NCBI GenBank assembly: GCA_016717145.1
Contig: JADKGD010000022.1
Span: forward strand, 62,001 to 126,000
From: Saprospiraceae bacterium
Lineage (GTDB): Bacteria; Bacteroidota; Bacteroidia; Chitinophagales; Saprospiraceae
DNA: 64,000 nucleotides
Reading direction: 5' to 3'
Part shown: piece by piece, positions 26,898 to 35,236 of the stretch
How positions within the stretch are numbered: the stretch's first letter is position 1
Layout: every line of letters begins with the position of its first letter
Program-made: the position numbers and the translations under genes
Notes under the pieces: model-generated
Databases searched by the model: none
Seen by the model: only the letters and a program-made list of their open reading frames with translations
Told to the model about the DNA's origin: nothing

Positions 26898-29417
26898 ATG
26901 AATAGTCAAGATACAAAAGCTTTTTGGCAGTTTGATATTGATTATTGGTTTGAAAAGCTGCATTCATCTGAAAAAGGTATTTCAGAGCTCTCTGCTGTCA
27001 ACTACCAAAAGACAACTGGTCAAGAATCTGCAGGAAGGTCAAAATTTATAAAACACATTAAGCTTTTTTTTACACAGTTTTTAAACCCTTTGATGCTTTT
27101 GCTGATTGGAGCTGTGATATTATCCGCATTTCTGGGCGACATTTCTGAAGTGATTATTATAATGTTTATAGTGCTATCCGCGGGTATTGTTAGTTTTCTT
27201 CAGGAAATGAAAGCTGGCAATGTCATAACAAAACTACAATCGCTGATCTCTATAAAAAGTACAGTCCTAAGGGACGGGACATATGTAGAAATCCCGGCTA
27301 AATCTATGGTCCCGGGTGATGTTGTCATTTTTAATGCAGGTGATATAATTGCTGCTGATTGTATGCTGATTACGTCTAATGAGCTTCACGTTAATGAGGC
27401 CAGCCTCACAGGAGAGTCATTTCCGGTCAGGAAAGACTTAGGTACAATTCAAGCCGATACAGAGCTTAGCAAACGAAAAAATTGCCTTTGGGAAGGAACT
27501 AATATAGTAAGTGGAAAAGCAAGGGCTTTGGTTATAAATACAGGAAATAATACCATATTTGGTAATATTGTACAAAGTTCTGCCAGCAATGTAGAGTCAA
27601 CTTTCGAAAAAGGTATAAATGATTTTGGTTATTTTCTGATGAAAATTACGCTTGTTTTGTCTTTTTTTATTTTAGTTGTTAATTTGCTTAACCACAAAAG
27701 CATTATTGATTCGACCCTTTTTGCGTTGGCATTGGCCGTGGGTATGGCGCCTGAATTATTGCCGGCTATTACTACTATTGCAATGAGTGCAGGAGCTAAA
27801 AGATTGCTGGAAAAAAAAGTAATTGTAAAAAAACTTTCCTCTATTCAAAACCTTGGAGAAGTAAATCTTTTGTGTACAGACAAAACAGGTACTTTAACAG
27901 AAGGAAATATAATTGTTGATGGTATTGTAGATTTTACAGGGCTTTCAAGCGAGTTTGCCACCAAACTTGTATCTTGGAATGCAACTTTGGAAACAGGATA
28001 TTCCAACCCTATCGATGAAGCATTAAAAAAAATACCTTTAGAATCAGAAAAAAATCTAGTAAAAACTGGAGAAATCCCATTTGATTTTATCAGAAAACGA
28101 CTTACCATCGGCGTAAAAACAGAAACGGAAAAACTAATTATTTGTAAAGGTGCATTTGAACAAATAACTGAAATATGCACCTCAGTTAGACGATCCGATG
28201 GCAAAATTGAACCATATTCGGAACACTCAGCAGACATTGCAAAAAGATACGAGACTTATGGCCAAAATGGTTTTAGGGTCATAGGTATCTGCTATAAATC
28301 TACCACAGAAAATACCATTTCAAAAGAAGATGAAGTAGATATGATATTTGCCGGCTTTGTGCTTTTAATGGATCCCGTAAAAAAAGGAATAAAAGCAACG
28401 ATTGAAAATCTCAAAAAACTACATGTCAGTCTGAAAATTATAACAGGTGATAATAAAAATGTAGCTCAAGCTATTGCCAAAAATGTCGGTATAGAACAAC
28501 CAGTGATTATGACGGGTAAAGAACTACTGCAGATCAGCCCCGAAGCGCTAAAACAACGCGTAAAAAGCACACATATTTTTGCTGAAGTGGAACCCCAACA
28601 AAAGGAACGCATCATACAAGCATTAAGGAAGTCTTATACTGTCGCTTATATGGGTGACGGAATAAATGATGTGTCAGCCATTAATGCTGCGGACATAGGC
28701 ATTTCTGTTGAAAATGCGGTTGATATCGCTAAAGAAGCAGCTGATTTTGTATTGATGGAAAAAGATCTTTCCGTCATTTTAGATGGCATTATGGAAGGCA
28801 GAAAAACATTTGCCAATACCCTAAAATATATTTATATCAGTACGGGATCTACCTTCGGAAATATGTTCAGTGTCGCATTTGCTTCATTAATCCTCCCATT
28901 TTTACCAATGCTTCCAAAGCAGATCTTACTGACTAATTTTATTTCCGACTTCCCATATATGATGATTGCTTCAGATAATGTTGATACAGAACAATTGGAA
29001 AAGCCGGGCAAGTGGAATTTAAAAGTCATCAATAAATATATGGTCATTTTCGGCATTCACAGTTCATTTTTTGATGTCATTACTTTTATCGTTTTGTTAT
29101 ACGTTTTAAAAGCGCCTGAATCTGCTTTTCAAACAGCCTGGTTTGTTGAGTCAGTACTTTCAGAACTATGTATACTATTTATAATCAGGACACATAAAAA
29201 CTTTTTTAAAAGCCGACCTGCAAAATATTTATTTATTATGAGTGTTGTGGCTTTGATATTAACCATCGTGCTACCCTATCTTCCATATGCGGATAAAATT
29301 GGTTTGATACCATTATCGGTCACTCAACTTTTGTCCATGTTGTCAATCGTGATGTTATATATTCTAACAGCTGACCTATTAAAAATTTGGTTTTTCAAAA
29401 AATACAGGCATATATAA
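26898..29417 (+). CDS. mgtA: Magnesium-translocating P-type ATPase (MgtA/MgtB type)
   Basis: 839 residues. An N-terminal cation-ATPase region, transmembrane pair at about 50-95, actuator loop with N-E-A-S-L-T-G-E-S near 160-168, then A-V-G-M-A-P-E-L-L-P in the membrane (a P3B-type M4 motif), phosphorylation site D-K-T-G-T-L-T-E (Asp328), the G-D-x-x-N-V hinge and G-D-G-I-N-D-V near 590, and six C-terminal helices. MgtA imports magnesium across the inner membrane at low Mg. The protein is slightly shorter than E. coli MgtA. No Mg-sensing leader is evident; only 16 bases separate it from the upstream gene. Confidence 0.92.
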   Translation: MNSQDTKAFWQFDIDYWFEKLHSSEKGISELSAVNYQKTTGQESAGRSKFIKHIKLFFTQFLNPLMLLLIGAVILSAFLGDISEVIIIMFIVLSAGIVSFLQEMKAGNVITKLQSLISIKSTVLRDGTYVEIPAKSMVPGDVVIFNAGDIIAADCMLITSNELHVNEASLTGESFPVRKDLGTIQADTELSKRKNCLWEGTNIVSGKARALVINTGNNTIFGNIVQSSASNVESTFEKGINDFGYFLMKITLVLSFFILVVNLLNHKSIIDSTLFALALAVGMAPELLPAITTIAMSAGAKRLLEKKVIVKKLSSIQNLGEVNLLCTDKTGTLTEGNIIVDGIVDFTGLSSEFATKLVSWNATLETGYSNPIDEALKKIPLESEKNLVKTGEIPFDFIRKRLTIGVKTETEKLIICKGAFEQITEICTSVRRSDGKIEPYSEHSADIAKRYETYGQNGFRVIGICYKSTTENTISKEDEVDMIFAGFVLLMDPVKKGIKATIENLKKLHVSLKIITGDNKNVAQAIAKNVGIEQPVIMTGKELLQISPEALKQRVKSTHIFAEVEPQQKERIIQALRKSYTVAYMGDGINDVSAINAADIGISVENAVDIAKEAADFVLMEKDLSVILDGIMEGRKTFANTLKYIYISTGSTFGNMFSVAFASLILPFLPMLPKQILLTNFISDFPYMMIASDNVDTEQLEKPGKWNLKVINKYMVIFGIHSSFFDVITFIVLLYVLKAPESAFQTAWFVESVLSELCILFIIRTHKNFFKSRPAKYLFIMSVVALILTIVLPYLPYADKIGLIPLSVTQLLSMLSIVMLYILTADLLKIWFFKKYRHI

Positions 29418-29453
29418 TTTCTTGGAAAACAAAGACCGTATGGAAGTAAATAT

Positions 29454-30809
29454 TTAACTCTTTTTAATTAAATATATATCATCTTTGTCTTTAATAAATA
29501 TGGATGCAACTGCACCTAAAATCATAAAGGCCCCTGACGTTACAATAGCAAAAATAGCATGATTCCCATATGCAAACTTGAGTAGTGGTCCACCGAGCAA
29601 ACCATTTGTAATCTGAGGAATCGTAATAAAAAAGTTGAAGATACCCATGTAAATACCCATTTTGTGTGCGGGAATAGCACCAGCCAGCATGGCGTAAGGC
29701 ATTGCCAGAATGCTGGCCCACGCCATACCAACACCTATCATGGCATAGACAAGATAATCCGGATTACTCATAAAGTATATTGAAATCAGACCAAGTCCTC
29801 CTGCAAAAAGAGATATGGAATGGGTATATTTTCTCCCAATTTTTCTGGCAATAAATGGTAATAAAAAAGCATACGCAGCGGAAACTAAATTGTAAATACC
29901 AAAAACAAAACCAACTTTATTGCCAGCCACCTGATAGTTTGGAGAAGTGGTATCATTTGCAGCCAGTCCATAAAGATGTTCGGCTATTGCCGGTGTACTA
30001 TACACCCACATTCCGAATAATGCAAACCATGAACAAAATTGAACCAAGCCAAGTTGCTTCATGGTTTCAGGCATATTTCCAAAATCTTTTATGATTGTTG
30101 TGATAACATTTGATGGCAGCTGGCTGGTATCTTCAATTACATTGTCATCAAAACCGGCCAGCTCGTCGGGCGAATATTCACTTGTTGTAACAATCGTCCA
30201 TATTATAGCACCTAATAGCAACAAAGCACCAACAAAAAACGCATAAATTACATTGTCCGGTACACCACCATCTAAAGCTTGTTTGGAAACACCAAACCAA
30301 TCACTAAGCACTGTCGGCAACCAGGATCCGGCAACAGCGCCAAGACCGATCAATACGGTTTGAATAGCAAAACCAGCTGTGCGTTGATCGGTAGATAGTT
30401 TATCAGCTACCAAAGCCCTGAATGGCTCCATGGCTACATTAAACGATGCATCCATAATCATCAGCATACCTGCTCCTACCCATAATGCAGGCAAAAACGC
30501 GGTAAACAATGCTGCATTCGGCATAAACATAAGGCCTAAGGAAGCCATTATGGCACCAACTAAAAAATATGGTTTCCGTCTTCCCAATTTTGTCCATGTC
30601 TTATCACTGTAGTGTCCGATCAAAGGCTGAACAAGCATACCAGTGATGGGTGCCACCAACCAAAACCAACCAAGCTGATGTGTGTCGGCTCCCAATGTTT
30701 GCAGGATGCGACTGGCGTTGGCATTTTGCAAGGCAAATCCCGCTTGAATACCGAGAAAACCGACACTCATATTCCAGATAGCCGCAGTCGACAGAATAGG
30801 CTTATTCAT
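29454..30809 (-). CDS. SLC45-like MFS transporter (probable maltose/disaccharide uptake)
   Basis: 451 residues, twelve hydrophobic segments, GPH/SLC45-like. The N-terminus M-S-V-G-F-L-G-I-Q-A-G-F-A-L-Q-N-A-N and the loop G-H-Y-S-D-K-T-W-T-K-L-G-R-R-K-P-Y (about 64-80) are diagnostic of this branch of the major facilitator family. Bacteroidota members lie next to starch or maltodextrin genes; here the amylase lipoprotein lies 27 bases upstream on the same strand, which supports sugar uptake after hydrolysis. Confidence 0.88.
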   Translation of the reverse strand: MNKPILSTAAIWNMSVGFLGIQAGFALQNANASRILQTLGADTHQLGWFWLVAPITGMLVQPLIGHYSDKTWTKLGRRKPYFLVGAIMASLGLMFMPNAALFTAFLPALWVGAGMLMIMDASFNVAMEPFRALVADKLSTDQRTAGFAIQTVLIGLGAVAGSWLPTVLSDWFGVSKQALDGGVPDNVIYAFFVGALLLLGAIIWTIVTTSEYSPDELAGFDDNVIEDTSQLPSNVITTIIKDFGNMPETMKQLGLVQFCSWFALFGMWVYSTPAIAEHLYGLAANDTTSPNYQVAGNKVGFVFGIYNLVSAAYAFLLPFIARKIGRKYTHSISLFAGGLGLISIYFMSNPDYLVYAMIGVGMAWASILAMPYAMLAGAIPAHKMGIYMGIFNFFITIPQITNGLLGGPLLKFAYGNHAIFAIVTSGAFMILGAVASIFIKDKDDIYLIKKS

Positions 30810-30836
30810 TTATAATTGTTTATTTATTTAATGATA

Positions 30837-32216
30837 CTATTTTATGACTAAAAATTCCCAAGGCCCTAAACTTATGTCGTTTCCAGGCATATATTTTATA
30901 TGTTTACCACTGAATATGTCTGTTCCCTCGATGACAATGTCTGATTTTTTTACTTGTTTTTGTTTACTAAGATTTAGAATGACAGTGATTTTATGACCGT
31001 CCTTTTCTCTGGTAAAAGCATAAATATTGTCATCGTTTAAAATCCTTAACATTGGTCCACCATAATCACCATTCCAAAGTGCCGGGTTTTCATGTTTTAA
31101 TGTATTGAGCACCTTATAAAAATCTGCATAGGCATAATCTTTAAATCCAATGTCATCTTTTTCAAAAAACTCCAGACGTTTTGGCATTGGTTCCTCTTGT
31201 CCGCTGTAAGTCAACGAAATGCCATCAATAGTATTAACCAGTACCGCAAATGCCTTGTGTGCTTCACCCATACGTTCTATTTCAGAACCCGACCAGGAGT
31301 TTTCGTCATGATTTGAAGTGAACATCAGGTAAGAACCTTTGGATGCTTTGGGTTTGTCGTGAGTCATCCAGGCATCAATAGTTGAGGCATGTTTTTTACC
31401 TTTTGCTATATCATTGAGTGTATGATGAAGTGACCAGGCATAGATGCTGTGAAAACAATCCTGATTGACATGGTCATGCACTTCAGACTCTGCAAGGAAA
31501 AACAAATCAGGTCTTGCTGCGCGTAACGCAGGCATAGTTTCTTTCCAAAAATCCAAAGGTACCAGCATCGCCATATCATACCTGAAGCCGTCAATACCAT
31601 GTTCATTTATCCAGTATAACATATCTTGGGTCATTTCCTGCCTCATAGCTTTATTATCATAGTTAAGATCAGCCACATCAGCCCAGCCCATAGATTCACC
31701 ATGTTCATTGAGTGGATCTATGATATTACCCAATGAGTCTTTTGTATAATAGTCAGGGTGGTTTTTTATCCACACGTGATTCCAGCCTGTATGATTGGGC
31801 ACCCAATCTAAGATAACTTTCATACCAAGTTTATGTGCTTCGCTGATTACTGACTTAAAGTCATCCATAGTCCCAAATTTTGGGTTCGTATGTCTAAAGT
31901 CTGATACTGCATAATAACTCCCCAGACTTCCTTTCTTTTTGGTCTCACTAATAGGGAATATGGGCATAAACCACAATATATCAACACCCATACCTTTCAA
32001 CCTAGGCAGATGGGTTTTGAACGCATTAAATGTGCCTTCCGGTGTGTATTGCCGCATATTAACTTCATAAATATTGGCACTCTTAGCCCATTCAGGTAAA
32101 CCAAAAGGTGTTATTTCTTTTTGCTCCATATCTTTATTTTCGCTTGGTGATTTACATGATAAAAAATACAAACTACATAATATAATTATAATGATGTATT
32201 TTCCTATATTCAACAT
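30837..32216 (-). CDS. GH13 alpha-amylase family lipoprotein
   Basis: 459 residues. A signal peptide with lipobox Y-F-L-S-C (Cys21) anchors it to a membrane. The GH13 barrel has D-W-V-P-N-H at 137-142, the nucleophile G-F-R-Y-D (Asp214), acid/base L-A-E-S-E (Glu243) and transition-state aspartate S-N-H-D (Asp304). A beta-sandwich C domain follows from about 385. It likely hydrolyses alpha-1,4-glucans or maltodextrins in the periplasm or on the surface, and feeds the MFS transporter encoded next in the same operon. Confidence 0.92.
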   Translation of the reverse strand: MLNIGKYIIIIILCSLYFLSCKSPSENKDMEQKEITPFGLPEWAKSANIYEVNMRQYTPEGTFNAFKTHLPRLKGMGVDILWFMPIFPISETKKKGSLGSYYAVSDFRHTNPKFGTMDDFKSVISEAHKLGMKVILDWVPNHTGWNHVWIKNHPDYYTKDSLGNIIDPLNEHGESMGWADVADLNYDNKAMRQEMTQDMLYWINEHGIDGFRYDMAMLVPLDFWKETMPALRAARPDLFFLAESEVHDHVNQDCFHSIYAWSLHHTLNDIAKGKKHASTIDAWMTHDKPKASKGSYLMFTSNHDENSWSGSEIERMGEAHKAFAVLVNTIDGISLTYSGQEEPMPKRLEFFEKDDIGFKDYAYADFYKVLNTLKHENPALWNGDYGGPMLRILNDDNIYAFTREKDGHKITVILNLSKQKQVKKSDIVIEGTDIFSGKHIKYMPGNDISLGPWEFLVIK

Positions 32217-32410
32217 ATGGTAAAATTTTGGATAAAACTATAACTTTTTCAGCATGTAAAAAGAAATTAATAAAAAAATAATGTGTCAAGCTGACATTTA
32301 ATAAGCAAGTAGTATATTTTCTTCTATAATAAAATTTGAAACCAACATACGCTGTTGGCTGTATTAGGCAGTATATTTGTTTTATTTTTAAAAAGAAAGA
32401 TGATCTATAA

Positions 32411-33139
32411 TCATCCAAAATGCTTCAAAAAAATTACTTCTTTTTCTGTCAAAAATCTGCTCCAGCCGCGTTTAAGGTCTTTTTTAGTGAGGCCTGCGTA
32501 GTATGTTCTGTCCATTTTTGTAACGACGTATCCAAGTTTTTCAAATAGCTGATACAACGTGCTGTCATTTCCTATATGTATTTCTACACCTAAGGCTTGT
32601 TCACCCAAATCTTCGATTCGATCAATACCTGTAATGTTATACTTTCCACTTGTACTACGAATGCCTTCTCTGATCTGAAATAAATCTTCATCAGATATTT
32701 CTTTATCAAGCAAGACATGATACATTTTTTTTATCCTGTGGTCAGGATGGTGATATTTATCCAGCACTTGATTATCATTGGTCAGAATGACGAGGCCGGC
32801 AGTTGTTTCCTGAGGCATATCCAGAAGCTCGACTTTAATATCAGTTTTTTTGCGAATGAGCGTCATAACATCAGGTTTGTTTGCCTCACCAGGGTGGCTG
32901 ATTACCATGTTTTTGGGTTTATTAAACAAGAGGTATACCTTAACTTCTTCAATTTCCACAAGTTTGCCCTTATAATACACCTTATCTGAATTCTGAAGTT
33001 CGTAAAAAGGATTTCTCTCCACGACCTCATTGACGGATATTTCGCCTTTTTTGATTAGATCTGCTGCTTTCCTGCGATTGCAGATGCCGCAATGCGCAAT
33101 AAATTTATTTAGTCTTAATATCTCTTCTTCCGGTTCCAA
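32411..33139 (-). CDS. RsuA-like S4 protein with degenerate pseudouridine-synthase active site
   Basis: 242 residues. N-terminal S4 domain (about 6-50: R-L-N-K-F-I-A-H-C-G-I ... G-E-I-S-V-N) and an RsuA/RluB-type core (Y-L-L-F-N-K-P near 69-75, K-K-M-Y-H-V-L-L near 136). The motif R-L-D-x-x-T-x-G-L, which carries the catalytic Asp, reads M-P-Q-E-T-T-A-G-L here (108-116), so Gln110 falls on the Asp in a gap-free alignment. An Asp107 three residues earlier could replace it only with an insertion. It probably still binds RNA. It is upstream of GH13 by 194 bases and downstream of dnaB by 24. Confidence 0.78.
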   Translation of the reverse strand: MEPEEEILRLNKFIAHCGICNRRKAADLIKKGEISVNEVVERNPFYELQNSDKVYYKGKLVEIEEVKVYLLFNKPKNMVISHPGEANKPDVMTLIRKKTDIKVELLDMPQETTAGLVILTNDNQVLDKYHHPDHRIKKMYHVLLDKEISDEDLFQIREGIRSTSGKYNITGIDRIEDLGEQALGVEIHIGNDSTLYQLFEKLGYVVTKMDRTYYAGLTKKDLKRGWSRFLTEKEVIFLKHFG

Positions 33140-33163
33140 ATTAATACGTATAAAATAAAATAA

Positions 33164-34711
33164 TTAGAATGGTATGTCCAGATCATCACTACCCTGAATT
33201 TGTGGTTCAGAAGGGTTTTCATTCATCTTTGAAGGTCTAGTTATTATGCCACCTGCGCCAAATGGGTTGACATTAAACACATCATTCAAGTCATTACTAA
33301 AACCTCCCTCTCCAGGATCTTCAAACTTAACAAAGTGGGGTACAAATCTTAGATTGACTGTTCCAAGACTACCATTTCGGTGCTTTGCAATGATGATTTC
33401 GGTCAGATCATTTGGAGTATCCATATCTCCCTCACCAACACCATAATACCCTGGTCGATATATAAACGAAACGATATCAGCATCCTGCTCAATGGCTCCT
33501 GATTCTCTCAAATCCGAGAGTTGCGGTCGCTTCTCTCCTCCCCTGCTTTCAACAGCTCGCGAAAGCTGCGAAAGCGCTATGACAGGCACGTGAAGCTCTT
33601 TAGCCAGACCTTTCAAAGCCCTTGATATAGAAGATATTTCCTGTTCGCGATTACCCCGCTTATCATTAGGTGCACCAGCCATCAACTGAAGGTAGTCAAT
33701 TACGATCATGCTGATATTGTGATTTTGTTTGAGACGACGACATTTAGCCCTTAATTCAAAAATATTAATGCCCGGAGTATCATCGATAAATATGGGCATT
33801 TGGGATAATTTATCTACCGAAGCATGAAGTTTTCTAAATTCAAATTCTTCGATTTGCCCATTTCTGAGCTTACTGGAATTTATCTCTGCTTCCATAGATA
33901 TCAATCTCTGTACCAACTGGACATTTGCCATCTCCAAAGAAAAAAAAGCAATGCCCTTGCCTGCCTGTGCAGCATTTTTGGCCAATGATAAGGTGAAGGC
34001 AGTCTTACCCATACCAGGTCTAGCTGCTATAATGATAAGATCTGAGGGTTGCCATCCATTGGTGATTTTATCCAATTCAGAAAATCCGGTTGTAACGCCA
34101 GTCATATCAGAACCTTTCAGGCTAACCAGCTCAATTTCCTTCATGGCTTTTACTGCCAATGAACCCAATGATTCGTAACCGGTATTTAAGTTTTGGTCTG
34201 TAATGTCATACAAGCCACGTTCTGCTTCATCAAGAAGCTCGAGTACATCTTTACTATCTTCAAATGCATCATGAATGATAGACGTTGACACCCTGATCAA
34301 TTCTCGCTGAATAAATTTTTGGGCTATTATACGGGCATGAAACTCAATATTTGCAGCAGAACCTACTTTATTGGTCAATTCCATTAAATAGTTAATGCCA
34401 CCTATTTCTTCCAGTTTTGCTGCCTTTTTTAATGACTCGTGCACCGTCAATAGATCTATAGGTTGAGATTTGCCAAACAGATCCGACATGATCGAGAAGA
34501 TTAGTTGATTTTTATCAACATAAAAACTTTCTTTTCTCAATATTTCAATAATGGAAGGAAAACCGTCTTTATCTATCATAATGGCACCAAGCACAGCTTC
34601 TTCCAATGGAATGGCCTGAGGCTGAACTCTACCGTAAATAAGGTCTGCATCCTGCTTGGAAGCGCTTAGTTTGCCACTTATGGCTCTTAGTGTATTAGGG
34701 AAATCGGACAT
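33164..34711 (-). CDS. dnaB: Replicative DNA helicase DnaB
   Basis: 515 residues from ATG 34711. N-terminal helical primase-binding domain (P-L-E-E-A-V-L-G-A-I-M-I-D near 35-47), linker, then the RecA-like motor with Walker A A-R-P-G-M-G-K-T-A near 220, Walker B I-V-I-D-Y-L-Q-L-M, and L-S-Q-L-S-R near 380. The C-terminal tail from 460 is disordered and ends in acidic D-D-L-D-I-P-F, similar to SSB-like tips. No intein. It unwinds DNA at the replication fork. It faces away from the AT-rich DnaA-box region, its possible loading site. Confidence 0.95.
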   Translation of the reverse strand: MSDFPNTLRAISGKLSASKQDADLIYGRVQPQAIPLEEAVLGAIMIDKDGFPSIIEILRKESFYVDKNQLIFSIMSDLFGKSQPIDLLTVHESLKKAAKLEEIGGINYLMELTNKVGSAANIEFHARIIAQKFIQRELIRVSTSIIHDAFEDSKDVLELLDEAERGLYDITDQNLNTGYESLGSLAVKAMKEIELVSLKGSDMTGVTTGFSELDKITNGWQPSDLIIIAARPGMGKTAFTLSLAKNAAQAGKGIAFFSLEMANVQLVQRLISMEAEINSSKLRNGQIEEFEFRKLHASVDKLSQMPIFIDDTPGINIFELRAKCRRLKQNHNISMIVIDYLQLMAGAPNDKRGNREQEISSISRALKGLAKELHVPVIALSQLSRAVESRGGEKRPQLSDLRESGAIEQDADIVSFIYRPGYYGVGEGDMDTPNDLTEIIIAKHRNGSLGTVNLRFVPHFVKFEDPGEGGFSNDLNDVFNVNPFGAGGIITRPSKMNENPSEPQIQGSDDLDIPF

Positions 34712-34751
34712 CAATAAACTGAAAATAACTTATTACAAAAAATATTAATGA

Positions 34752-34759
34752 CAAAAGTA
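34752..34759 (-). promoter_or_regulatory. -7 promoter element of dnaB
   Basis: TACTTTTG on the minus strand, 41 bases before the dnaB ATG. Confidence 0.35.
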
Positions 34760-34799
34760 AAACATCTTTTCAAATCAGAATTATGCCAAATAATTAATC

Positions 34800-35130
34800 A
34801 CTTGTTGGTATTTTGTGGATAAGTGATTTTTTTTGTGGATAACAAAAAATAAATGCAATTTTAAACTTCACGAATATATGTTTAAAAATACAAATGTAAT
34901 CAAAATATTTGAAAAATTTATATTCAATATTAGTATAATGCGTTCATAAATATATCATGTAGCTTCCATATAAAAATATATTATAATTACTAATAATATA
35001 TAACTTATAATTTTATAAATTTTGATAAAGAAATTACTAATAATATTAATATAAGATTATGTGGATATTTAGTTATATAATTTTATTTATAATATGTTTA
35101 TTTGATTCATTGATATAAATTGATATGGAG
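34800..35130. other. Candidate chromosomal replication origin (DnaA boxes and AT-rich DNA)
   Basis: Two exact TTATCCACA boxes lie on the minus strand at 34814-34822 and 34834-34842, 20 bases apart (two helical turns). A near match, ATATCCACA, is at 35060-35068. From 34861 to 35100 only 32 of 240 bases are G or C by hand count. A 14-base direct repeat ATTACTAATAATAT occurs at 34986-34999 and 35033-35046. No coding frame fills this interval. Box pair, unwinding-prone DNA and dnaB next door fit oriC; a dnaA-regulated promoter is the main alternative. Confidence 0.5.
34814..34842 (-). promoter_or_regulatory. Pair of consensus DnaA boxes
   Basis: TTATCCACA twice, same orientation, phased by 20 bases. 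This is the high-affinity 9-mer bound by DnaA-ATP and DnaA-ADP in E. coli. Confidence 0.6.
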
Positions 35131-35184
35131 AAAAATTAGATCTATGAATTCTGTGAATCCAAAAAGTATTGAGTCAAAATAAAA

Positions 35185-35215
35185 AAGCCTCAAAGTAATG
35201 TGTACTCTGAGGCTT
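35185..35215 (-). terminator. Intrinsic terminator of the T9SS cargo gene
   Basis: AAGCCTCAAAGTA (35185-35197) and TACTCTGAGGCTT (35203-35215) pair with one mismatch; on the minus strand the stem is followed by a T run. It lies 22 bases past the stop codon. Confidence 0.75.
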
Positions 35216-35236
35216 AGAAGGGGAATTCTATGATTC

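Noticed and set aside
32282..32294. TGTCA-AGC-TGACA palindrome upstream of the GH13 gene
   Set aside because: Only a 5-base arm; too short to call an operator without more sites.
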